A stretch of DNA of 64,000 bases. It comes from Carallia brachiata (lineage: Eukaryota > Streptophyta > Magnoliopsida > Malpighiales > Rhizophoraceae). Where the stretch lies: positions 6,119,067 through 6,183,066 of the forward strand of contig JADCRB010000028.1 in assembly GCA_021464245.1 (NCBI GenBank), in the 5' to 3' direction. Each line of letters begins with the position of its first letter. The first letter of the stretch is position 1. The position numbers were made by a program, and so were the translations under genes. The notes under the pieces were generated by a model. The model had not been told where the DNA came from. It saw only the letters and a program-made list of their open reading frames with translations, and did no database searches. Shown piece after piece: positions 14,033 through 26,507 of this stretch.

Positions 14033-14242
14033 TTTTTTTTTCCACTGCTTTTCCAATCGACCTAAACTCAAAAGGACAGTTTTCGCAGCGTGGAGCTGTT
14101 CTTTTTCACGTTTACCATTAAACTAAATGTGGTAAGATGGACTGATTGACTGATTTCTTTACCAAACGTAAATAAAGATAGAAAAATAATTAGATCGGAT
14201 TTTGCCACAATTCGTTCTTAGTTTGTAGAGTTTTACACAAAA
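14033..14242. promoter_or_regulatory. Upstream region of the RF2 gene
   Basis: This short AT-rich stretch lies directly before the RF2 start codon on the minus strand and must hold its leader and core promoter. A T-run sits next to the start codon. No unambiguous TATA box is seen. It ends at a repeat beginning at 14243, so the promoter is compact or the repeat lies within it. Confidence 0.35.
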
Positions 14243-14697
14243 TTATCAGAATCAGATCGATTATCGAATTAAAAATATTAGTAAATTGAACCGATATTTG
14301 AACCGATATTTAATAATATATATGTGTATAAAAGTAATTATAAAAATAATATTTATAGATAATAATTAAATATTAATTTTTGTAATTTTCAGGATGAAAT
14401 TGAAATTTTTAATAGATTTAAGACTAAATTGAATTTTTAAATTAAAGTTAATGTTTAAATTATAATTTAAATAACATTTAGAGTCAAATTGTAATTTATA
14501 ACTTTTTTAATTTTATTGGACCGGTCCAACCGGTCTGATTTTCACCGATTTTTACCAGTTTTGACCGGTTCTTGACCGATTTTTTCCAGTTTTGACTGGA
14601 CCGAGTCACCCTTCGAAATTTACCTAAACCGGTCCGGATCACCGGCCAGTCTCCGGTTCAACCGGTCCGACTGACCGGTCTAATCCAGTTCTGACAA
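14243..14697 (-). repeat. CCGGTT-rich MITE-like repeat, copy 1
   Basis: This is a 455-bp block with one half dense in ACCGGT/CCGGTC words and the other half AT-rich. Its ends are inverted: TTATCAGAATC at the left and CTGACAA at the right. A second copy lies at 52225-52687 in the opposite orientation and matches along the whole length, including the AT-rich half (for example 'aaattataatttaa'). Terminal inverted repeats plus size suggest a non-autonomous DNA transposon. I could not find a clean target duplication, so the superfamily is left open. Confidence 0.7.
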
Positions 14698-15627
14698 CAG
14701 TGATTTTATACGGTTCTCTGGTGAATCTTATTAGGTAAAGTTTTAAACGGTTCTGTGGTAAATCTTATTAGATTTATTAGAATTTACTTTCTCAGGCAAA
14801 TCTAAAAGTATAGACCCACATTGTACTTTTGATGAGATTAAAGTGCAATCCGTTCGACAGATTTATAAAATTTTATCTTTATTTGTCTATTTTTTTTATA
14901 AAATTAAGAAAAAATAAGTAGATCTTGTTCTACTTTATACAATTGATCAATTTTAATTAACAGTGTGTTATTTATTATAAAATTAATTTACCGTACAGAA
15001 GTCGTTACAATTAAAAAGTTCGTTCTAAATTTCTTACAAAACTTGAAAATGATTTTGATATATTAACCCTGGAAAGAGAAACCAAAAGCGCTTGCTTTGC
15101 TGTGACTGGATCAGATATAAACAGTCTCACATTTGTTTTCACAAAGAAATTTGTATTCACGCAACCAAACCATTTTTACAAAGATTGCTTTCATGAAAAC
15201 AAAATTACAATAACGTAATTTTTTTTGTTACACCAAAGCTCTTTTGTTAAGTTAAAATGAATGGGCAAAAAAATAAAACTGACAGTCCATATGGTTTTTT
15301 TTTTTTTTTGACCAAGATCCATGTGTTAATCCATTATATAATGCACAAATTCTCTTACATTGATGGATTTTTTTTTTATTTTAATAGAATATAGAATCAA
15401 GCTGATTCCGTAAATGTATTTTATTATTCAAGCAATAAGAAAATGATCACAAGGCCATGAACTCACATTAATCAATTCAAGTACATGTATCATGTGGTGG
15501 ACCGGATGGTTGAGAGAGTAATCATATAGATTTGGTCTATTTGGAGATCCATCAAACATGCATAACCATAATGAAAGATGTAAAATTGATCAAAGACAAC
15601 AAAGAAAAATTTTGAAAAGGGCTAAAA
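14698..15627. other. Intergenic, AT-rich
   Basis: Between the repeat and the 3' end of the DRIP gene. Near 14700-14780 the phrase 'acggttctgtggtaaatcttatta' appears twice in slightly different form, a short local duplication. The last 200 or so bases before 15628 are probably the 3' UTR of the DRIP gene. No coding sequence is recognised. Confidence 0.35.
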
Positions 15628-18600
15628 TTAAGGTGCTTGAACTTTTCGACAATAAGACAGCACCATCACAAAGTCCTTAGCTGATGAACCCACATATGCT
15701 GGCATTTTCTTTGACGTTGAACCTGTTGGAAACCACAAGTCCACTAGGTCTTGTAGTTCTAGCGATGGACGCACCGGCCGGCCACGGCACATTATCTCCA
15801 CCTACAAACAGAAACAGGTAATAGCTCAGAAGCAAATAATAATCATGATTAACAGTGAAGGCATAAAGCCATACACCACAGCTTTGTACAGAGGTTTACT
15901 GCATTGTTTATGAGGTAATAATGTTTTATGCCCAAAATGTGTAACGTTAATGAAAGGACAAAGGTTCGAGTTGTAGAAACAATCTCGGTAAAAGTAGGGG
16001 TAAGGATGGGTACATTTGACCCTTGGCCATACACTACACCGTGGAAACTCGGACGAATTTTCTTCTTAAATGTCTTAAGGTAAATACAAATTGCAGGGGC
16101 ATAAGAAGTTGCCTGCATAACCAGATTTTACGCTCGTCTTTGTGCGAGTCCAATGTGAAAATTTCCACCTATGGAATATAATTCTTGCTCTTAAAATGGC
16201 AACAAAATCCTATTTCTTTTTGGAATGCAGGACATTTGTACTCACCTCATTCTCACTACGAAGATCTAATTTCTTTGCAAGGTATTTCTGGATGAAGGAG
16301 ACGGGCATTCGACGGTCCCTGTGATGAGAAAATTACGAAGTCAATAACATAAACAGAGTGTCAATTTTGAAGTCAATTGAGTACTGCATCCGCTAAGATC
16401 AAAGTGAAGATTACTTAAAGTAATGTCATTGACTGAAACCATGCCAAATGGAAGCCACTGAATAACAAAGAATAAACAGGCTCGTTCTCCAATAATAAAA
16501 GCTTGAATGTTTTAAGAATACAGAACATGTTATCAGCCCTTTAACACATCAGATTTCTAGCACTCAAACCGTGGAGATGAATCCATGCTTCAAGATTGCA
16601 GAAATTTTAAATAGGCAATGAGACTTAAAACTCACTTGATCCTCAAGTAACACGTAGAGATCTGCGGCAAGGAAGCATCACCTTTCCTGAAGCCATTACA
16701 CAAAATGTCAAACATCAGAAGTGAAGCAATCTTTAATGGCTTTCTAGAAGTAAACAAGTATCATTTAGTACACAACTTGTGGCCATCCTGAGGATTGAGA
16801 AAGAAGTCACTTACTGGTCTTCAGATGCAACTAATGAGAACCAAATTGGACAATCTCTTCGATTACTCTTGGTACCTGCAACATCTAGCAGCGCCTGGGC
16901 TGAGGCACTTAGATCCTGAGACGTAGCAGCCCTTTTTCGTGCTGCTGTTAGCCTTCTACGCTTCACTGAAGCTGGAAGGGTATTTGTCCTAGGCTTATCA
17001 TCTTCAACTTTCATATCCCGCCCATGCTCTTTATTTTTGGGCTTAGGCATATATGGCTCACTTTCATGGCCATTTTGTGATCCTATTCTAGGTTTCTTTT
17101 CAGGTGAATGAGGTTCACAATCACCGGTATGCAGTGGTTCTGATTTGGAAAGAGACAGCCCTTGTGAATTTGATTTAGACAACTTGGTTCTGTTAGCGGC
17201 TTCAACAAGACAATTTAATGGTGTCCATAGATCAGCTTTGCCTTCCATTATTTCACTATCATCCTCTGTATGATTTGGCTTTCGTTCATCAGAAGGCTCA
17301 GCCATGGAGAAATCCTGCATATTTTACATGAAAAATAACTATAATAACAATGGACAAGCATTTAGCAATGGGACTACCTAGCAACAAAGTAAAGTTTTGA
17401 ACTTCCAGTCATTCAAGCCCAAATGGCCTAAGTGCTGCCTCCATTACCTGCCTTCTATTTTGTGTAATCTTATTAGGAGAGTCAGGAGAACTTGAGGTCA
17501 TTGGGTGCTCTTCATTCTTGTTCGGTTCCTCAGAAGTAAAACTGCCTCCTCGTAAAGTAGCAGCCTTTCTGGCACTGGCTTTAGATCTCCTTCCTGTCAA
17601 GCCAGTTTGCATTGGCACTTTGGGAGCGCTCACAACCAATGATGATAATGACCTCTCCTTTCGTTTTGTAGGCAATGCAACCGACAGCATCACTTCAGGG
17701 GACCTAATTTTCCTTCTTTTATAAGGAAATATTTTAGCTCTTATATCTTCCAAATTATGGTCTGGCCTGCAAATGATTAAGAAACAAACATGAATAAATT
17801 AGCCAGTCCAAGCACAAAACTTCAGAATGTCTCAGAGAAGAGAAAAAAATGAACACATGGAATGGCTCAGTATTTTCATAGGATTATCAAAAGAGCTCTC
17901 TCAAGGAGTCGCAGTCAATTGAGGCTAAAACTTATCTTCATAGGGAAGAAGGAATACCAGAATAAGGTACTTGATCAGTAGTTAATTGAGGCAAACTATA
18001 ACACAAATCCATTATTTTGGCAAACAATATCCCGACTCCCAAGCCAACCCAAAAGCCAAATATGAGGCCATCTATTACAAATTAACAACTTAGTTACCAA
18101 AATGGACACATCTATGATATAGACAAGTTTCAAAACTCCTAGGATAAGTATGCAAAAGCATGACATCAAGTCCCAAAAGATCTAATTACATTACCAGAAA
18201 CATCAAATATCCCAAACACGCAAGTTTAATTAAAGTAGGAAAGAACTGCCCCCAAACAAGAACACAAGAGAAGGACAAGTTTTCAGGAAAATAAGAAGGT
18301 TTCGAATGCAAGTGTGCCAGAAAATTCCAAAAGGAACATAAGAAAATGTATCTCACTAGTCAGAAAGCAACCTCAAGCCCAACAGCTTTGATCACCTTTG
18401 ACAGCTCGATACTCCCAAAATTGTATTTATTGCACAAGACTAATCAACTACTAACCTCAGTTCTCAATCTGAACGATAAATAATTATTTAAGCTGAAAAT
18501 ACTGGAACTACATGGACCATTTGTGCCACCACCGACTAATTCAACTTATCTACAAACAGTGCCGGGCAGTTTAAGAAGAAAGCGAAATGCATGTCAATTT

Positions 18601-19799
18601 TAAACCAAAATCATATCCCCCAGTAAGCATGCATATGCATGAATGTGTGTGGGGCTCAGTCATAACAGAGACAAAGTTAAACCTGAGTTTCTCCACAGGC
18701 AGGCAGCCCAAATCAATATTGCATACAGGACAGCAATCTATCTCTTCATCCGAGAGCTTTTCGTAAATGCATTTCCTGCAGACTAGTTTCAATTCCAGAA
18801 ATACATTAGAGAAAGTCTTTAAAAACAGAGGAAAAGGAAAAAAGAAGATAGTACAAACCATGAGTATGAAATATCAGTGGACTTATCAAGTAACTGCAAC
18901 AAAATGCAACGAAAATAACCATTTGAGACAAAACACAAGCAAATTAATTCAACAAACAGAGCTACCAGATGTACTATTGGCTACCAGAAACCAGTTGCCA
19001 ATGGATTGATCCTAATGCTTTATAATTAGCATGCATTGTCACAACAAATCCAAATAGTGAGCGAAACAATAAGAAGCAATGACAATTTCTGAAGATCATA
19101 GCATCATGAATTGGCCAGCCATAAAGCATGAAGATTGTGCATGGAAGTGGGGAGTTATTAGGAATTATTGACCTCAAAGTCGCAATCTTTCACAAAAACC
19201 AACAATTCAAAGCTTGTAGCTTGGGTTTGTTATCGTAAAATAGATCAAAGCTACAAAAAGAGAAGAGCCTATCTCTGCTACATGATTTGCACCAGCATAG
19301 CTTATGACGACAATAATACTAAGTACCGACAATAACTTCACGTAAAAATCGCCACATCAGCATGGAACCAAGGCCATAAATTGACATGCTATGGAAATCA
19401 AATCAACCCCACGAAACTATAGCATAAAAGTAACCAATCTCGGATTCAAAAAGCATCAAAATTGCCAAATTAAACACCCCAGTTGACGGGTGGAACAAAT
19501 GGCAAAGCCATGAAAAGACCAATCTTGACGAGGAAATCAAGAAATCGGAAACAAAGGGAAACCAGATCGTTAAAAAACATCCACCCCAGATCATAAATTG
19601 ACCAAAAAAATGATGAACGGCGAAATCGTGACCAAAACAAAAAAAAAAAAAAAGAAAAATTCAATCAAAGATAGGAACTTTTACACGTGTGGAGACATAA
19701 AGATATAGTGGTGGCATCCTTGAGGAGCTTATTGCAAAGTGGGCAAGTCATGCATGCCTCCAATGTCTCCCTCCTCACTTTCACCACTTGTCCCGCCAT
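15628..19799 (-). CDS. DRIP2: E3 ubiquitin ligase, DREB2A-interacting protein (DRIP) type, 7 exons
   Basis: Transcript-order exons are 19799-19685, 18782-18683, 17766-17448, 17314-16815, 16686-16636, 16318-16246 and 15801-15628. They total 1332 nt, 443 residues, with every splice phase consistent. The N-terminal C3HC4 RING finger is complete: Cys19, Cys22, Cys35, His37, Cys40, Cys43, Cys56 and Cys59. It is followed by a conserved 'KLRPDHNLEDIRAKIFP' stretch, a long basic disordered middle rich in Ser/Lys/Arg, and a C-terminal ubiquitin-like RAWUL-type domain ending in 'SAKDFVMVLSY'. This is the architecture of DRIP1/DRIP2, nuclear ligases that ubiquitinate the drought transcription factor DREB2A in Arabidopsis. 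Length is close to the Arabidopsis proteins (about 420). Function here is inferred from the family. The assignment to DRIP2 rather than DRIP1 is uncertain. Confidence 0.93.
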
Positions 19800-19823
19800 C
19801 TCTCTCTCTCTCTCTCTCTCTCT
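19800..19823. repeat. (CT)n microsatellite in the DRIP leader
   Basis: An uninterrupted CT dinucleotide tract (GA on the coding strand) lies immediately before the DRIP start codon. GA/CT tracts in leaders are common in plants and can bind GAGA-type factors, which is family knowledge and not shown here. The tract is a likely length polymorphism. Confidence 0.8.
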
Positions 19824-21941
19824 ATAGCTATAAAACTGCATTCAAGTGAAGAAACATCACGACCCCAGAAGGGGAAATCAGGGAATGAATAATGGGTAAT
19901 TGATAAAAAGGGGTAAGAAAGATCTGAGGACAGATGGGGACAAGACAAATTCAAAGATTGGTGTTGTGGGTGTTTTCGAGAAAGAGAGGGAAGTGGAACT
20001 ACGTGTGTTGTTGTTTGTTGTGTTTGGGTTTGTGTTGGGAAGAGGCAGCTGTGTAAGAACTTTGGACACGCCAAAGAGAGAGAGAGAGAATGCGTGGGTT
20101 TCGTGCGTGAATCCCCTTGTGTGTGCGCGTTTCAGTGCGTGTGTGCGTGGTTTTTTTTTATTTTTATTTTTATTTGTGTTATTGTTTTTTTTATCTAACT
20201 TAATTTTACCTAATAATAAAATAATTATATAATTTTTTTAACAATTTTTTAAAATTTTAATTATTTAATTTTTTATATTATTTTGTTATTATTTAAATAT
20301 TATTACATAATATTTCTATTTTTGTTAATTCTATTACACAAAAAATAAATGCAGAAAGTGGATACAGATATAAACCACTTAATTTTGATCCTTAATTATG
20401 GTTAATTTAGTGTTTGTTAAATAAATTGTGTCAAATTGGTTAAATTTTTAAGGTAGGAATTTGCGCCTAATATTTATTATGTTTAATTTTCACGTTTATG
20501 CAACTTTTTAATTTTTTTTTCAACTTTATTTTAATAGCATGAAATAAAAGAGATGACCAAGTGAATTATAATTCAATTAATAATAAAATAACTTTTAAGA
20601 TTAAAATTTTAAATTTGAATTCTAATTAGTGCGAATTAATTTAAGAAACGAAATGGAAAATATTAAATGGAGGAGAAACGTCGCCGCTTGAGGATTGTTA
20701 TTTGAGGAAGTGGACGGGTGGAGAGACGGGAGTTGGGACAATGGGTCACTGTCTCACTGATGGGTGGTGCTATTAATCCTGCCTCACATGCATTCTAATA
20801 ATTTGATTGATTTTATATGCTATCTATTATCTGCTTACAATATTTATTATAATAGTTATCTATCAGAAAAAAAAAAAATTATTTGGGAGTCGCTGAACTC
20901 AGTTTTATTTTTCATTGATAGTTGTTATAAGATATCATAATAATTTCCAGGTAAGTAATACATCTAATATAAAAATTATAATTGATAATAAAAAAAAACA
21001 ATTTTCTTGTTAGAGTTGAATTTGACCTTCATAAATTTTTTAAGATGTTGTATTTTAACCTAGTTCTAGTTAGCTTTAAGTCAAGCTTATTGAGCTCGGT
21101 TTCATGGAACAATTTTTTTTTTTAGCAAACACGAAAAAAAATTGAAATCTGTTCTATTTGGGGATCAGATTATTAATAAGTTATGAGAAAAATAAAATTT
21201 TACTGATAAAATCAAATTTCATATCATAGTTATTTCGTCAATGGCAAAAAGTTGTATTTGCGTATTCATACGATTGGTTTTGATTCATCAAAAAGAGGAT
21301 ATCACCCACCATTTGAGATAGTTGTGCGAACACTAATTCCACATAATTTAACGAAATTGATCTCAATATAAATCTCATTCTAACAAGTACTCAAAGTGTC
21401 TCATTCTAATATTAAATTAGAGAAAACTAGTAATAGTTAGATGTTAAGTTCAAAATTTTGCAATAATTGAATAGGTTATAACAAAATTACGATGAATTTT
21501 ATCAATGTTCAAATAATAAATTTTTTAATAAAAAATTAAATAAAAATATCAATAAATAACTCTAAATTTAACAAAAAAAAATGTGGCAATTTACGTACTT
21601 ATAACATATATATATATATATATAAAAGAGGGATACCAGCTGACATGATAAGCCAACACATTAAGTACCGTTAGGGATATGAGCAGCCCATGCCGCCCAT
21701 AGTCGCATCCAGACTTCAATGGATGCCTTTTTGGGCACTAACTGCACTTACACTGCTTCTTACCACATGTGTGAAACTTGAAAAGGTGAAAAGACAATTC
21801 TCATAGGTTTCTTTATTTTTGCCAAAACAAACCAAAAGAATAATAAAAAAAAAGCAAGGAATTTTTTTAACATAAAAAGGATATTGATAGAATGGTGAAG
21901 CACTAGGTGGGGGATATTTAAAGGATAAACTTGGTGTTTAT
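19824..21941. other. DRIP upstream region and AT-rich intergenic DNA
   Basis: The first 300 or so bases are purine-rich with GT-rich words (about 20090-20150) and probably contain the DRIP promoter and leader. From 20150 the sequence becomes very AT-rich. A (TA)n microsatellite sits at about 21606-21625. The words 'ataaaaaggatattg' at about 21873 recur at about 22517 on the other side of the MITE. No gene is recognised. Confidence 0.4.
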
Positions 21942-22449
21942 GGGATATCAATATTTTTAATTTTAAATTTTTAATTTTTTTTATATTTGAATTCTAAATA
22001 TTTTTTACATTTTATTTGAGTGCTAAACCTTTTAATTTCATATTAAATCAGTTTTTTAAATTACAAAAATGATCAATTAATTAATAAATGAGTTTAATAT
22101 AATAAAAATCATTTAAAAAAGGTTAAATATATAAATTAAATATTTTTTCATCAACAAAATATGTACATTAAATATTTTTTTAATCAACAAATATACGAAT
22201 TAAATAGGTAATATGCATATTTTTGATAAGAAAGACATTCAATTCATATATTTAATATTTTTTTAAATAATTTTTTGTAAAGTTAAAATTATTTTTTAAT
22301 AGATTGATCACTTTTGGTAAACAGAGGGACTGATTTGGTAGAAAATCAAAAGATTTAAGACTCAAATGAAATGCCAAAAAAATTTAGAACTCAAATATAA
22401 AAAAATTTAAAAGTTTAGAATTAAAAATATTGATATCTCTGGTATTTAT
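21933..22449. mobile_element. Mutator-type MITE with 9-bp target duplication
   Basis: The left end begins with GGGATATCAATATTTTTAAT at 21942 and the right end, at 22440, is its near-perfect reverse complement (AGAGATATCAATATTTTTAA). The inverted similarity continues for well over 100 bases with few differences. The element is 499 bp. It is flanked by GGTGTTTAT (21933-21941) and GGTATTTAT (22441-22449), a 9-bp duplication with one difference. Long inverted ends and a 9-bp duplication are the signature of Mutator-like non-autonomous elements. There is no coding capacity. Confidence 0.85.
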
Positions 22450-23539
22450 AGCAAAAGAAAAGAGTAAGGATTTTTTTTTTTTTCAAGAATCACTGCATGT
22501 CATGTTGTTTTTTTAAGATAAAAAGGATATTGCTAGAATGTAGTTATCATATTTATGTGTTCAGGTAAAGATTATTAATTATTATTTACATTTATTTTTT
22601 TTTCCAAAAATGACTTACCAATCAAGTATTAATAATTTTACGCGATCTCCTGATCGTATTTAATTCACATATAGTGTTAAATCTTAATCTTATATATCAC
22701 GAGTTGTGTTTTCCCATATAATTTAGAAGAAAGTGATACAAATAAGAGTATACAAATTATGATTGGCCGTGTAGTGCACTCACAATAATGCAACAAAGCT
22801 CTCATCTTGAGTGTTACTACATGTCTTGTTAGGACCTCCATTTCACAATCATCCATAAAAATAGTTGGCACATTAATGAAACAAGTCAGTTTCATTAACA
22901 TTGCCTTCCAATTAGATTGCACGTCAACGTAGAGCAAATAGCTAATGTAGGCCGTGGATGCATTACCGGGAGTGTCATTAGCTATATTCATTTATTAATC
23001 TCATAAGCTTGAGCTCTAAGGCAATGTTTGTTACCTACATTTACATAAGCAAGGTTATATTGGTTTGTGTGACATAATTAGGAGGCTATATTGTTCACTA
23101 GTTCAGTCGCCATTAAACAGAAAGTTTTGGATGATATATGAAATTCTAACTTTTTTTTTTTATATATAAATCAGTAGATACTTTACTAATAATACTTGGT
23201 AAAATATATATTCAACCCAGTATTATATCTGAATAAACCAACAAAATGAACTGAACTTGTAAGGGCTTACAAAAATAAAAATTTATAAATAAACAGAAAG
23301 CACCAAAGTCAAAAAAAAAAAAGAACAACTGGGCAATAAATCAGTTGAAAACCCAGTAGTGCACTATCAACAGAATCATAAAAACAATGGCGGTAGGCGA
23401 AGTCAAAGCATCGCAGTGAGAGTATCCTACCCAAAATCAAAACCAAGGAAAGGAAGCCATGGACAAAACCACGGTGAGAAATCCAAGTGCTAAAGTTTGT
23501 CGTGATACCCAATTACGTAATCACAGAAATGCAAATCGG
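22450..23539. other. Intergenic, no gene recognised
   Basis: AT-rich sequence. A minus-strand open frame at 22677-22991 shows no domain or codon pattern I recognise. Part of the minus-strand frame at 23309-23512 probably belongs to the tail of the retroelement relic described next. Confidence 0.3.
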
Positions 23540-23860
23540 TGAGTTAGCCTAAACACCCCTTGTTTTGCAAAGCCATCAGCTGTTACATTGACCTCCTTAC
23601 CAATGCTATATGTAACTGGCTAAAAAAGTCTTAATACATCTATTATCATCTCGCAATTTCAAAGGACCATTGGAATTTTTGTTCACCGAAGAATTAGCAA
23701 TGATTGAGTCTGACAACAATAATCCGAGTATTGCCAAGGATACGACGTGTCTAAATTATTTCAATCGTCTTTTTAATAGCGAGCAGCTCAACAACATTGT
23801 AATTATGGACACCAATTCAATTCAATTAGATTATATATTTAATCAATCTTTTTCAAGAAT
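23540..23860 (-). pseudogene. Decayed RNase H domain of a retroelement
   Basis: Read on the minus strand in shifting frames, three RNase H landmarks appear in order. 'NVVELLAIKKTIEI' (about 23800) matches the helix with the catalytic Glu. 'SDSIIANSS' (about 23705) matches the strand with the catalytic Asp. 'KEVNVTADGFAKQGV' (about 23575) matches the R/K-E-x-N-x-x-AD-x-x-AK-x-G signature that ends the domain. This RNase H type is typical of plant LINE-derived and RVT_3-like sequences. At least one frameshift and a stop lie between the pieces. It is a relic, not a gene. Confidence 0.6.
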
Positions 23861-24053
23861 TTGGCTCATCCATTTGGAGTTAAGTCACTCGCCGAGGACT
23901 CGGGAGGAATGCTTATTTTCGCCATATTATGAAGATTGGGCCTTGAGGCCTTCCTTCGGCTATGTATTGTGTTGGACGAGAGGGCCCTAAAAAGAATAGA
24001 CAGAACAGCCCCAGTGATATCCTATCTTGCTTTTCAGTACCAAAAAGCCGAAG

Positions 24054-24148
24054 AAGTAATTCGGTTTCGATATGATCAAAACATTAATGTTATGATCAAA
24101 AAAGTAATTCGGTTTCGATCGTTAAAAAACAGTAATTCGGTTTCGATT
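24054..24148 (+). repeat. Three copies of a short AATTCGGTTTCGAT repeat
   Basis: The word AGTAATTCGGTTTCGAT occurs three times within 95 bases, the first two separated by an ATGATCAAAA-containing spacer that is itself partly repeated. It is a small imperfect tandem repeat of unknown origin. Confidence 0.7.
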
Positions 24149-24577
24149 AAATCATCTGCCATGCAGATATGTTACCACATCTAACACCTTCAATCGTTGG
24201 ACATGCGCACACATGTTTTTTTTTGCCAGTCGTTTAGAGTTGATAGTTCAGTGATTGGAGATAAGAAATGATAAAAAAGAGATCTGAAGTTCAAATTTTA
24301 AATCTCTCAATTAGAAGTTGCTGTTTCTAATTATTTCAGCTATTGTTGACTCCTCACAAGCGCATTCATTTTAGGTCTAAGAGATATTTTTAATTTAATT
24401 TCTCTTTTAGAAGTGTCAAAATTAACTTAAATAAGATAAAATTTAAGCAATACAGTAATGAAAAAAAAAAAAACTGAACCAAGTTACGCGAAACATAAAA
24501 TCTTATATTCAAGAATAATAAAGTGAATAAATATAGCAAGTGGGTAGGGTTAGAAGTCGCAGCTCAATAGCTCTTAT

Positions 24578-25491
24578 TAAGAGTGTTTGCGGGTCGGATT
24601 GGGCGGTTTATAAGAAAAAATTGCAACCAAACCGTCATGGTGGCGGTTTGAAAATTTTAAACCGTAACCAATCCGCCAACCGTCCAAACCAATCCACTAA
24701 ATGACGGATTGATTTGGGCGGTTTGGGTGGTTTTGTTGATTATGCAACTTAGCTTTTGATTTTTTTTTTATTTTAGGTGAAATTTGAATGCATTAATTAA
24801 ATATTTAATCAAAAAATTAGATGAATTAGTTAAACATTCATCAAATTTCAAAGTTACGGTAATAAGAGATAGTTTATGTGTAAGAAATAAATAAACAACT
24901 AATATTTTCTTAATTTTTCTCTGCCACTGAAAAATTTCATTATTATTACTACAATTAAAATCTGAGATTGTATGACTTCTTTACTTTTTTTTTAAATCTT
25001 CTAGTCAAAATTAGCTACTTAGTAGAGAAAAATTAGACATCACTATAAGCCCGATACAAAGAATAAGAAAATATAATTAGAAATATAGACAATTTATTTC
25101 AGTAATCTAATAGCTACAAATTCGTTAGATCAAAGTAACAATATCTTTAAATACCTAATTGCACACAAAATTTCAAATTTATTATTGCAAACAAATAATA
25201 AAAACGAGATAACATGTATAATGAAAACAAATAGATCTCTAACACAACAAAAATATAATCAAGTTAAATCACATTTTATATGTATAATATATATATATAT
25301 ATTAATAAGGACGAATTTGATCGGTTAACCGTGATTTTTAAAATTTTAAAACCGCTATCAATCCGCTCTTGACGGTTTTAAAAAAATAAAGACCATAATT
25401 AATTTTTTTCTTGACAGTTTTGACAGATACGGGTAGAAACAGTACAGATTAGACGGTTTATGACGAGTTGGGCGGTTTATGAAGAGCCCTA
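24578..25491. mobile_element. hAT-like non-autonomous element
   Basis: The left end reads TAAGAGTGTTTGCGGGTCGG and the right end, reversed, TAGGGCTCTTCATAAACCGC. Both ends carry repeated GGCGGTTT/AAACCGCC words in subterminal positions, around an AT-rich centre. The flanks GCTCTTAT (24570-24577) and ACTCCTAC (25492-25499) agree at five of eight positions with only transitions, as an old 8-bp duplication would. The G/C-rich subterminal words and 8-bp spacing suggest hAT. No transposase frame is visible in the 914 bp. Confidence 0.6.
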
Positions 25492-25499
25492 ACTCCTAC

Positions 25500-25630
25500 C
25501 CTTGAAAGCCTGTCGCAGCAAGCTGGTCCTTGGGGTCCAACTGGCCCGCAAAACACAGTCCAACCATATCTTTTGCGTCATGCCAAAGGCTTGTTGGCAT
25601 CCCATGTTGAGCAATATTAGGCTCATCAAA
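25500..25630 (-). pseudogene. Barwin (PR-4) exon fragment, decayed
   Basis: On the minus strand this segment aligns base by base with the barwin exon at 27830-27965, including the stretch equivalent to 'GPKDQAACG'. It has small indels and substitutions that destroy the frame. It ends at the equivalent of the exon 1 splice donor, directly next to the hAT-like element at 25491. It is the remains of a second, tandem copy of the PR-4-like gene. Confidence 0.75.
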
Positions 25631-26507
25631 ATTGTTATTAAAGTGAGGATTTATTTTAATTATAGTCGTTAGAAGTGTGTGTATTTAATTTAAAGATTTG
25701 AGATTTAAATTTCAGTTATCTTCCTCAAATACTTTCTTTCAATGATAGACTATCATCTCTTATATAAATTAAAAAAAAAAAATCGTTATCAGAGTTCCTA
25801 AGGGAGAGCACCTTAATAACTAATAAGTTGCTTTTGTTTTTTTTGAACAACCAAAAAAATGTACATTGTAGATATTGATTATTGTACACGTGGATCGAGA
25901 TCAGAAATTTTATTGATATTTTCATTCAACTTCAACTATAGGGATGATTTATCACAAGAGTACTATTGGTTGAGTGAGTTTCTCCAATGTCCGACTATTT
26001 TACTAACGAGTCTAAAACCTAATGGCTCGCTCCTAATATAAATCTCCTTTTATATATGGGTGGACGATAATAAGAATACTCAAATCTAGATTAATGTAAG
26101 TAAAACCACCTCAAATAACTTCTAGACTACCACTTTCAATGACAATACTTAATAAGTTGCTGAACTTTTAAAATAGGATCTTTTGCATTTGTCCACCAAA
26201 TGGGTGCGAAAGGATTTAGAAAATTATTGGATAGAGGGAGTGGGAGAGGCATGCAGCCATTAATTCACAAAATCTAAGCATGCATAAACACTTTATTTTT
26301 TTTTCTTTTTTATTTGAAAAGATAAATGAAATAAATTCACACACAATTAACTCAACTCACCAAAGTATCCCAAGAAACACATCATTAACACCAAAGCAAC
26401 TTATTTTGGGTTGATATAACTTTATTGATATTTTAGAAACACTCAACTTATATAAACCTTCATTTTCCTGCATCACCACAATGAGTTTTGGTGGAGTGAA
26501 TATTATT
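25631..26507. other. Intergenic between the barwin relic and the PR-4-like gene
   Basis: AT-rich DNA with the 3' region of the PR-4-like gene near 26400-26507. The short ORFs here show no recognisable protein. Nothing else supported. Confidence 0.3.

Noticed and set aside
19781..20232. Overlapping ORFs on both strands upstream of the DRIP gene
   Set aside because: They cover the leader and promoter of the DRIP gene and its CT tract; no recognisable protein.
24233..24310. tRNA-like A-box and B-box words (SINE candidate)
   Set aside because: The TAGTTCAGTGATTGG and AGTTCAAATT words are suggestive, but no cloverleaf, no clear 3' tail and no target duplication can be seen.
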